From Aureobasidium sp. EXF-3400 (lineage: Eukaryota > Ascomycota > Dothideomycetes > Dothideales > Saccotheciaceae), in contig SWBL01000159.1 of assembly GCA_024195585.1 (NCBI GenBank), positions 1 through 64,000 of the forward strand: a DNA stretch of 64,000 nt. The letters are read 5' to 3'. Positions 20,238 to 29,407 of the stretch are shown here, one piece after another. The notes under the pieces are model-generated. The model had not been told where the DNA came from. It saw only the letters and a list, made by a program, of their open reading frames with translations, and ran no database searches. The position numbers and the translations under genes were made by a program. Numbering within the stretch: the first letter of the stretch is position 1; each line of letters begins with the position of its first letter.

Positions 20238-20795
20238 TCAAGCTGGTGTGATGGTTGGAGGTGCGGCAGCTTCTCGCTTGACCGTCATCATGGTTGAGCA
20301 AGTAGGGATAGGGTATGGGCTAGTATTGCCATCACAAAAGTTCTGATCGTAGCATCTGTTCACCATCTTAGCCTCGAATTACTTGGAGGAGAAAGGAAGC
20401 CACTCACCCTCCATAACGCATACCACAAGAGTTGATTGCGTCCACGCAGATAGAAACAGGGGTACAGCTGCTAGTCGATAGCTCAGCAGCTTCTGAGGTC
20501 TCGGCATCGGTTGTCACGGCACGGGTTGCCAAAGGTGTAGTCGTAGTAATCTTGGTAGAAGTGGTCTTGTACCTTTTGGTGTATTTAGGCTTTGGTTCGG
20601 TGGCTTTGTGTGCGGCAGTAGCAACAGGGGAAGCATCCAAATCGCGAGCATCGATAGACGACGAGGCATAGGCACTAATAGCGCATCAGAAGCGGCACCC
20701 ACTGTCGAATTGTCAGATTCTCCATACCCGTTGTCGCATCTTGGAATGAGAAGCGCAAGAGAGGTCGAAATGAAGATGAAAATGGTGAGGCGCAT
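20238..20795 (-). CDS. Small secreted cysteine-containing protein
   Basis: Three exons, 20795-20728, 20674-20408 and 20355-20238, with introns of 53 and 52 nt (GTATGG...TTAG, GTGAGT...ACAG), give 150 residues. Both junctions keep phase, and only this model gives a continuous protein. Residues 1-18 form a signal peptide. A Lys/Thr-rich spacer containing Lys-Arg (possible Kex2 site) follows. The C-terminal part has six cysteines: Ser-Cys-Thr-Pro-Val-Ser-Ile-Cys-Val-Asp-x-Ile-Asn-x-Cys-Gly-Met-Arg-Tyr-Gly-Gly-Cys-Tyr-Asp, then Phe-Cys and a final Thr-Cys-Ser. This pattern recurs in uncharacterised secreted fungal proteins. An effector or wall role is possible but unproven. Confidence 0.75.
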
Positions 20796-20991
20796 GTCTT
20801 TGTCAGGTGTGTGAGGATGGTAACACAAGAGGTGGAGCTAGAGAACGAATGATCAAGCTTTGTATATTTTGACTTTAACTCTCAACTTCCAGGGATTCGA
20901 AGCTCAATATGTATCCTGATTTCTGACTGACGACGGTTTGGGGCTTGTTCAAGCAAATTTTTCAAGGAATGCGTAGATGTCAAAATGTCAT

Positions 20992-21360
20992 TCACGGTGT
21001 ATGTGATTCGAACATTTTCTGATCGAGGTGGTGTGTGGGAAGGATGCACAACGATCGGTGTTGCAATGGGATACAAGGTCGTGGCAAACAATCCTGGCTT
21101 GAAAATGCATCCATTCCTTTGATCGTGGATAGCTGAGTGAGAAGTCCTGGTTCTCGGGGAGGTGCGAACAGTGCATTGGGATTGCCATGCTTCAGCCACA
21201 AAAATTCACCCTTGCTTGCTGTGTCAGCTGCGAAGGTCGTGTTGGACATGCGAGACGCCGGTTCTTGTGCGATATATTCAGGTGTTTTGTTATAGCTGTA
21301 ATGTCCTAAAGCGGACTTGAGGCTGACAACAAGGAATGCATGTAGCATAAACTTGTGCAT
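20992..21360 (-). CDS. Possible secreted protein, doubtful
   Basis: An ATG at 21360 opens 122 codons whose first 19 residues look like a signal peptide (hydrophobic core ending Ser-Ala-Leu-Gly). Two Asn-x-Thr sites follow. After about residue 65 composition looks random, while another frame on the same strand (to 20882) looks more protein-like, so a missed intron or a decayed gene is possible. I do not recognise a family. Confidence 0.3.
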   Translation of the reverse strand: MHKFMLHAFLVVSLKSALGHYSYNKTPEYIAQEPASRMSNTTFAADTASKGEFLWLKHGNPNALFAPPREPGLLTQLSTIKGMDAFSSQDCLPRPCIPLQHRSLCILPTHHLDQKMFESHTP

Positions 21361-24300
21361 GTAGTATCGGAAGATGGCTGCAAAATGATAGTAGATCGTA
21401 GATGCGATTTTAAGATGCGACAGTATTGGATGTTTCTTTATTAGTTTGTCGGTAGCGTTTCTCGGGAATGCGGCGTTGGCTGATGGGTGAGTAGCTGTAC
21501 AGCGAATACGACTCAGAGTCGTAGTCTGTGTTTCAGATTATCTCCAAGTCCCCAAGGCAAGCACGAATAGGAGATGATTCGGAATTTCCTTTCGTTCTCG
21601 TCTGTCCTGCCGTGTTGACGCAACAACTTCAACCACTCTCTTCGCATACGCATAGAGCTCCACTCTGACGACAGACAACATACCACGCAGAAGCTCCCTC
21701 AGCAACAGCATGTCACTGCTGGTAGATAGAAATCCATTGCCACTGCCACTGCCATTTTTCCGCTTTTCCGTTGAACGATGCTGGTGTATGCTGACGACTT
21801 CTTGCAGAACTACGATGTTTTACAGTCTGCGATCTGCAAGCCAGGGGTTTGTTATCTCTTTGGCATCGAACGAAGGCACTTGTGTCGAGCTGTCTGATTG
21901 TAGATCCACATCTAAGATCGCTGGAACGTGGGTTAGTGTTGACGATTGAAAGGAAGACTGATGAGCAAGGTGAATCATAGCAGGTTTAGAGACCTGGGTA
22001 AAATAACGGAAGCACAGGGATGCTCACACGTGGCATATGTCCTTCCGGAGCCGAAGCCGAAGCCGGATATGTCGAACATGTTGCCGTTGGTTCCACGCGT
22101 CGAAATGGACGTCCACAAACCTTCTTTTCTCTCCCACTGCCCTTGACTACCCGTCGGTGGATGGCCCGAAGAACATCTTGTGGTGTCCGAACAAGGTCTC
22201 GATCGCGAGAGACTGTTGACATCATGCAGCCATTTGGCTTTGCTGCGGTCTGGACCGTACGAAACCATATAGGTTGTGTCACGAAGGGCAACATCTGTGT
22301 TCTTGTGGCTGGAGTCTGGAAACGACGAGGAACGCGCCACGTTGCGCCGAATCACCTTCTAGGGACTGTCAAGAGCAAAAGAACAAAGTCTAGATTGCGG
22401 AGTTGTCCGGCAGATAGACACTAAGAGCCGTGAGTGGATATGGTTGTGTCGGGTAGTCCGAGATTTGTTTTCAAAGAGCACTCCAGGAGGCATAGTCCTG
22501 GCCATGTACTGGCAAAAAGCTGGTGAAGAGGGTTCTCTCGATACAGATCAGGTCGCATTTCTACGACAGATAATCCTGAGATTTCCATTGGTCCTACGAG
22601 TTTGTTGCCTTGTCGCGTCCATCCTCTGGTAATCTGTTGACAAGTCGTTTGTGATCCGGGCGTGCGACTCAAGTTGTCGCGAGACTCTGGCTCCTTTGGT
22701 AAATTGCTGGTCGAGTAAGTGAATTTGTCCGCGTTTGATGCTCTAATGTTAGAGTGGGTTGATCATGAGTCTGGGAGTCGAGAAGAAGCCACTTGTAGGA
22801 GAATTTACTTCCACCAGGTATTCGTTAAGGTCCAACTTTTTGAGTCGGCGACATAGTATCTGCTAAGAGCGAAAAGTTGCACGTGAGCCGTGAGCATTTC
22901 CAAATATGTTCTAGACGGTCTTCAAAAATAGGCATCAGTGTTGTTAGTTGAGAGTCTTTTTCATAAGTACATCGGTATGAGTTGTCGAGGATTGTCACGT
23001 TCGCTCGAGGTCACAAGCTGGTAATTTCTTCGGGATACAAGATTCATCGTCGAATGTCCGCGAGTGTCTCTAATGCGCAGAGTGTTCCCTCTCGCTACCT
23101 CTAATACACTAATCCGTCTCGACACGAATCACCATCGAGATGCATAAGAAAAGCCATGTAATGGTGACTCGATGAAAGGCCCGCAGCGGTAATTCGCGGC
23201 CTACAAGCTTTTTTTTATCTGGGACCGACACAGTATATGAAGACCGACAAGTTGCCCATGAGTATCTCGAGATACCCTTCGAACGGAACTCGAACAGAGG
23301 CGACAGGGTGGTTAGTAAAGGGTCTGGTTCATCAGTACAAGTCATTAAAGACTATCATATTCGATAGAGCCACATGCTGTCAAGTTTTTCAGAGCACGTC
23401 AATATATCCACCGGTACAGTCTTCGAGAGCAGCCGGCTCTCTTCAGCTCAAGCCGTCCACCTCGCCTCGACCTCAGACACCACTAATTGGTCTGTGTATA
23501 ATCCACCGTTGAGATACTGTACGAACAGTCACTGTAAGTTTCAATAAAGGCTGCAACAACTGGTCATCAAGGGAGCAGCAGTGAACGCATCCGCTCTCTC
23601 AAATTTATGTAGGCAGTCCCGATGGAAAGTCGTAACCGTATCTGGTGTTAGTTTTTGTCTTGTATATCCTCGCAGTTTCCATCCTTCTCTTATACTTCGC
23701 ACTTATCGATTTCATCCTCGATGTAATGATGCATAGCAGCTTAGGTCGTCGCAATACATCTTGTTGATGTTTCGTTTCATTTATGTATTCTTCGGCTTTT
23801 CGAGTCCTTCTCTTGTACTTCCGTGTTGAGTTCGTGCTCGGTGAGCTCGTGTATGGCGGCTTGGGTCATGAGGTATTACTGAGTCTCTCTTGTATCTGTC
23901 TTCTTCATATCTCCGATGATGTTCAAGTAACGAATAAGATGGTGCGGAAGGAACCCAACATGCCACTTCTCCGTTCTCGCCTTTGATGGCTTAGGAATGG
24001 ATACATCGTACGTTGTGTCCAACGATGACCGCCATATGCGGTTGTCGTTCGCGACGACAGTACTTATCGAGGACTGTGAGACATGAGTCTACGGTATAGA
24101 ATCCACGGCTTTCGACGCGCGTATGGCGGCATGGATTGGAAGGTATTAGTGAGTCTCTTTGGTGTGTTTGGTTGTGTTCAAGGTGATGAGAAGCAGTAGC
24201 ACAACGCTCTCTCTTGTCCTCATGAAGGTTGGCTTTCGTGGCATAGGGGCAGGAATAGTGTACGTCGCGTCCAGTATCGTCCCGCATGGTGTTCATCTTT

Positions 24301-25368
24301 CGCGACGTCGAGTCTCTCGAGGACCGTCATAGGTCGATGTGTTTACCATGGAATCCACAGGACTCTTCACGCATACATGGATAGTTCAAGCGAACGGAAG
24401 AGTTCTCCTCGGTCGTTTGGCATTAGGGTCGTCCGTCGCGACGGCGAGTATCCCTCAAAGGCGGTCGATGGGACATGGGTCTACCGCACGGTATCCTTAT
24501 GACTCTTCATCCTCACACGCGCATGGCCACAGCGAACGATAGCAGCCTCCTTGGTCGGTCTCTCGCTCATGTTGAGCTTCGATCCACGCCCTCTACCACG
24601 CGACAGCGACTCGAATCACTCATGTCCTCTACTACGCGCCGTCGAGCAGGATACCCAGTGCTCACAAGCAATCGCGTCTGCCATTGAATTTCCACATCGG
24701 TTTGCTTGTGCCAGCAAAAGCTCATATCTCATGGCCCACAAGCGCTGTGTTTAGGCAACGAATCCATGCGAACTCGGGAGACGAGGAGCGGATGAAGAGA
24801 AAGAAGGAAGGAAAGAAGGAGAGAAGACAAACAACAAAAGATAAGGAGCGCCAACCACGTGCACGAAAGCCAAGAACTCACGCGTCATAGACCCCCTCAT
24901 CGATCGGCAATTGCTTCCAACCGAGGTCCGACGTTTAAGTTTTGCCAAGACAGATGAGCTGTGATATCATGGCAGACAGGGTTGTATGCGCAACAAGCAG
25001 ATTCAGCAGAGAAGTGCTTCGGGAATGGCAACGACGATATAAATATCTGAACTTGACATGATATATGTGTTTTTTGGGTAGTAAAAGAGGGGTTGAGATA
25101 GATCCGGTGAGGAACTTGCTTCATGTTGACATGCTGGACTGGATATTGTGTTTTCAGATTGTCAAATTAGAGAACTAAGCGAGCTCTGTATGCAAAACCA
25201 TAGAGCAATCTCAACTTGGCCATGAACTTGAATATTCACCGTTAAAATACATCGGACGATAATACTTGAGACAGCATACGATAAAGCTATACAAACGTGT
25301 AACTCGGAAGAGGATATAAGGTGATATACTCATTGCCGACGACGAAGAGGTGAAGCAGTACAAGACAT
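21361..25368. other. 4-kb gene desert with decayed repeats
   Basis: No frame longer than about 135 codons and no spliceable gene is recognisable. Diverged copies of the same sequences recur (see the repeat at 23680-24560 and the related pair near 22845-22990 and 23220-23350). The last part before 25369 is ordinary A/T-rich promoter-like DNA. Confidence 0.65.
23680..24560 (+). repeat. Degenerate direct repeats
   Basis: Related segments recur at about 23684, 23805, 24075, 24310 and 24440. They share a run like gtgtatggcggcttggg or gcgtatggcggcatgg, followed by an attact/ttagtgagtctct motif and preceded by a ctcgaggac/gtctac block. Copies differ by many transitions and small gaps, so this is an old tandem-like array, perhaps of transposon origin. 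Boundaries are approximate. Confidence 0.5.
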
Positions 25369-26651
25369 ATGGCCACTCGGGACACATCTTCTGCGCCCAT
25401 ATTTTCCGCCAGACTTGACGCTTTCAAGAATAATGTCCGTACGAAAACAAGCACATCACAAACCGAGCAGAGCATTCGAAGCCCAGCAACAGCGAGCATG
25501 AAGGCGCAACCCCAAAATGCACGCTCGCGCTACCTGTCCACAATATCCACCATGGAGACGGTACCCGTCACCGAGCTCCAAGCCCTAGCTGACGAGCGCA
25601 CAAAATGGCTGTGGTTGCTAAACGCAGGCGACATGGCTGCACGAGCCCGCTCAGTTATTACTTTGCCAGAGAATCTTCCTGGCTCGCCGGTGCAAATTGT
25701 AGAATTGCTAGCAAAGGTAAGTGAGAAATGGAGAAAAGATGGAGGGCTGACGACTAAGTGTGACATTTCCCAAAGCCGTATGCTCTGATTGAGTATGCAT
25801 CGCCCGACGATGCGGAAGCTGCGCTCGAAGTAGAGTCCAAAGCTATCTTTGCATATGCTGCGCCGAGCGTGGTAGACAACATCATGGCCAAACTGCAACC
25901 GAATCATCCCAAACCTACCTTCCTTGCCGCCTGGCCACCGACATTCGAGTTCTCCAATGGGCTGATTTTGATGCACGAGTTCATCACGAAAGAGGAAGAG
26001 AAGGAGATGATACGGGAATACCATATTGCGACAGCCTCACGGGATGGGCGCGCGTTGAAGCGAGGAGCGGTGCATTATGGCCCGCACTTTGACTATACCA
26101 CCTTTGCTGTGTCCAAGTCAGCCAGTACACCACCGCCTGAATACCTCAGGCGCTTGCTGAATCGCTTGCCTGCAAGAGACGATAGGGACATTCCTGATCA
26201 GTACACTCTGCAGCACTACCCACCAGGCACAGGCATACCTCCACATGTGGACACGCACTCAGCTTTTGAGGAAACCATCTATAGTCTCAGCTTCGGCGCT
26301 TCAACACGCATGGACTTTAAGTTGTGTGGAGAGAAAGAGTCGAGACGGCTGCGACTTCCTAAGCGATCGCTTGGTGGTGGTAATGACACGCCTCCGCCGC
26401 CGCCTTCATCTGCTGTTGAAGCGGCTGAGGAAAAGACGGAAGAATGGGAATTGAAATTGCCAGCAAGGTCGTTGTTGGTCATGAGAGGCCCGTCCAGGTA
26501 TGGGTATACGCATGGCATAAAGGGAAGGAAACATGATCAAGACGGACCAAGATTGGTTGCGAGGCAGGATCGATATTCGTTGACGATGCGGAAGATTAAG
26601 CCGGCAGAAAGAATCGGCTGCAGCTGCGAGTATGCGCATGTGTGTAGTTGA
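25369..26651 (+). CDS. AlkB-like 2-oxoglutarate/Fe(II) dioxygenase, ALKBH8-type
   Basis: Exons 25369-25716 and 25776-26651 (intron GTAAGT...CAAAG) give 407 residues. The AlkB fold spans about 170-395: the iron triad His273-x-Asp275 and His362, and the 2-oxoglutarate-binding Arg382-x5-Arg388 of the Arg-Tyr-Ser-Leu-Thr-x-Arg motif. The splice joins a preceding segment (about residues 75-140) that reads like an RRM (Pro-Tyr-Ala-Leu-Ile-Glu-Tyr, then Asp-Ala-Glu-Ala-Ala-Leu), the arrangement of animal ALKBH8, which acts on wobble uridine of tRNA. The methyltransferase domain is absent. A C-terminal Cys-x-Cys-x4-x-Cys cluster could bind zinc. The first 60 residues are disordered. The substrate is inferred only. 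Confidence 0.85.
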
Positions 26652-26655
26652 ATGA

Positions 26656-27315
26656 TCATGGCTTTGCAGATGAAGGTGATGGATAATCAGGAGAGGTAAA
26701 GATCTGAGGTAGCTTCTTGTGTTCGCCCTCAGGGACCATGATATCAAAGTCGCTGGCAAAGCAAGAATTGCAGATATAAGTGGTCGGGTCAGCCTTGGTG
26801 GCCCACCAGACCCTGAGAAAGCAGTCTCTCTGGCAAGCGGTGCAATGGTGGTCGACGCGTTCAGGAGTAACGACGGGCGTGTGCAGCTTCCAGGTCCAGC
26901 CTTCTGTGATGCACCTGTTTCCACTCAAGACCTTGAAAAGGCTTTGAGAGCGTCGTCGCATGCGGATCTTGGGCTTGTCAAGAGAACGATCATATTGGCG
27001 CTTGTATTGTAGGTCTTTGGGGGACCGATTGAGAATATGTTGTGCAGCAATTTTTTGCTCCCTGACGTCAGGTCTCCTGCGATACCTTTGTTGTGCGCGG
27101 AGCTTGTTTTGACGGTACTCTTGGTCGTTATGGTAGCGCCATTTTCTATAGGCCGCGGGATCTTGTTTTTTGAGAGCAGACAAATATCCTGGGTCGGCGT
27201 CGTTGTCTTGACTGGTCGAGGAAGCTAGACGGCGCAATGACCCGAGAGAGTGTACTGTCCCTGTGCATGTGAAAGGCCTGAAGAAGCGTGACGCCAGAGA
27301 GGAAAGGGAGAACAT
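26656..27315 (-). CDS. Putative mitochondrial zinc-motif protein
   Basis: 219 residues from the ATG at 27315. The first 35 residues are rich in Ser, Arg, Leu and Phe without acids, typical of mitochondrial presequences. The middle is very basic (Arg/Lys/Tyr/Gln). Residues about 155-190 hold His-His-Cys-x2-Cys-x3-Cys and a later Cys-x2-Cys, a likely zinc-binding HNH- or ribbon-like unit. The fold resembles small fungal proteins of unknown role. The stop lies 4 bp from the stop of the convergent AlkB gene. Confidence 0.65.
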   Translation of the reverse strand: MFSLSSLASRFFRPFTCTGTVHSLGSLRRLASSTSQDNDADPGYLSALKKQDPAAYRKWRYHNDQEYRQNKLRAQQRYRRRPDVREQKIAAQHILNRSPKDLQYKRQYDRSLDKPKIRMRRRSQSLFKVLSGNRCITEGWTWKLHTPVVTPERVDHHCTACQRDCFLRVWWATKADPTTYICNSCFASDFDIMVPEGEHKKLPQIFTSPDYPSPSSAKP

Positions 27316-27694
27316 GGTGTTGAAGGTTTCTAACGAATATCGCTGGAGAGTTCAGAGAGAGGAAGGAGCGACGAGACTTGGCTGCCAAGAGCAAGATCAT
27401 GATGTGCCGTCTCTTGTTCCTGTCAAAAGTCAACGGGCCGACACTTTAAAACTGCATGGTCGAGTCTGGACTGGAAAGCTTGTTGCGACTGTTTGCTGCT
27501 TGACTTGTGTCTTCGTGTTTGCTACGACGAACATGTACACAACCTCGCCGTCGCCTTGCACCCGCAGGAAATGACTGTGCAAGTAGCCTCGGCACAGACA
27601 GAATGCGCCAAGTGCTAGGCTGCATACGGCAGCGCTCCTGCCACCTCGCGGATCCCTGTACAGTCTGCGGATGCGGATAAGACAGGCAGTGAGA

Positions 27695-27832
27695 CGGTTT
27701 GGGCTTGAACCTTGAGCTACTCTTGAGCAAATACTCTCTCAGCTGCTTCTGTTGCTCTTGCTGCTCGACCACGACTTCTTCTCGACTCAAGGCAGCTTCT
27801 GTGCTAAAGCTGAAACGCTTGATGGCGCATTC
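27695..27832 (-). CDS. Possible exon of an unrecognised gene
   Basis: A 46-residue minus-strand segment rich in Glu and Gln, with a helical look (Arg-Glu-Glu-Val-Val-Val-Glu-Gln-Gln-Glu, then Leu-Arg-Glu-Tyr-Leu-Leu-Lys-Ser-Ser-Ser). It is preceded by a plausible CTCAG acceptor. I could not assemble a complete gene around it; the frame continues downstream with random-looking composition. Confidence 0.25.
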
Positions 27833-28054
27833 CTGAGCCCCCTCGTCTCATCAAGTATCGTGACTGCTGTGTCTGTACGGCCTTTGTCGAGGTACAGTAC
27901 CTTCCTCTGTCGATCAGCTCATGCGTCTACGAAGCTTCCCACATTCGTGACTGCCTTGTAGGCGTGCCATCCTCTTCTCTTGCATCCTCCCTTTTGCTGA
28001 CACGTCCTTCTTCTCGCAGATTATCCCCATCGCTCAAACATCAATCCACCCGCC

Positions 28055-28923
28055 ATGCGTCTTGTTGCCATTGTCGCATCGCTGGCGGCCGCTGCCTCTG
28101 CCCAGCAACTTCTTATATACGGCGACTCGGCCCTCCCTTCGTGCGCTCAGCAATGCACAATTCTCCAAAATGCCCAAACAGGCTGCATCCCTCCGGCCGC
28201 TCCAGTCACCGACGCCACCATCTACGAATCGTGTTTCTGCCAGTCTGGATACCTCACTACCCTCAAAGCTGCCGGCTCCACCATCTGCTCTGACGTCTGT
28301 GACGCCAGCGATGTGGCCAAGATTGCATCCTGGTACCAGTCAAACTGTGCCGACAACGGTGTCGCTGCTGCTGCCAAAGTCAGTGCCGGCGCTACAACAG
28401 ACTCGACAACCACGACCCCTGCTTCAACTGCCACTTCATCACAATCTACATCCACTTCGACCAGCTCCAGTAGCTCGCAAGGCTCAAGCTCGTCTCAGGA
28501 CCCAGACCCTCATCATGATTGGTAAGTCGATAACTCCCCTCTTAACAACTACAACTGACCCAATCCAGGTGGACAGACCATTGGAAGTGGATAGTCATGC
28601 TCATCGTCGTCTTTGTGGGCTTGGCCATTCTGACCACCATCTTCGTCCTCCTTCGCCGCCGCTACCGCCGTCGTCAAGACCTTGCAAACGCCCCATTCAA
28701 CTCGGGCATTACCCGGCATTCCATCCCTACCCTTTCAGTAACACCGCCCACACTTGGCAAGGCATCTAGCAACCAAGCCAGCCGGACCAGTCTTCCAAGA
28801 GTCAGGGAAAAGGACAGAATGACTGTCACAGATGTGCCCGTTCCGCCGTTGCCTGCATCTCATGATTTTGCTACAAAAGAACGAGGAAGCACTCCAGATA
28901 TTGAACACGGACGTGCCAGATAA
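28055..28923 (+). CDS. CFEM-domain single-pass membrane protein
   Basis: Exons 28055-28521 and 28569-28923 (GTAAGT...TCCAG) give 273 residues. Signal peptide 1-16. The CFEM domain (about 20-105) has the expected eight cysteines: Ser-Cys-x3-Cys, Gly-Cys, Ser-Cys-Phe-Cys, Ile-Cys-x3-Cys and Asn-Cys. A Ser/Thr-rich stalk leads to one membrane helix (about 163-185) just after the splice junction, then an Arg-rich stop-transfer and a cytosolic tail. CFEM proteins serve in haem/iron handling, surface sensing or host interaction. The intracellular tail makes this a receptor- or sensor-like member rather than a GPI-anchored one. Confidence 0.88.
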
Positions 28924-29407
28924 GCGACCAACACACGGTCAACTTTTTACTTTTCATTGATACCCACCACATAATTACAATCGAATCTGGAGTTTCTTGT
29001 CTTTACTTATGCCCATTTCACAATTCGATGATTCTATGCTCAATTTGTGCACGTACCGAAGCCTGGATTATTCTGGATAAGCTTTGATATCCGAACCCTT
29101 TCCAAGGAAGCTTCATCACCACCACCTCTGAGAAGCCCTCATGCAAGTTTCACTCTTGTTTTCCTCTTGCTTCTTGCCAGGATGGTAGTACAGGCTGCTT
29201 CGCAGCATGCTATCACATTTGCAAAGATATGGCATTGACGGGGATGCTCAATGCCAAGCTTTGATGTATATTACCCATGGCACGAGCCAATGGAGACCTC
29301 AAAATTTTTTCGATTCGACTGCTTCCAAGGGCATATCTGATTGAAAATCGCCAAGGGCCGCCTCACCTGCAAAGAGAAGGAGCCTCTGATCATCCCAGGT
29401 CAGGGTC
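28924..29407. other. Intergenic, no gene seen
   Basis: A/T-rich 3' region of the CFEM gene and promoter of the zinc-knuckle gene. No supported frame. Confidence 0.6.
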
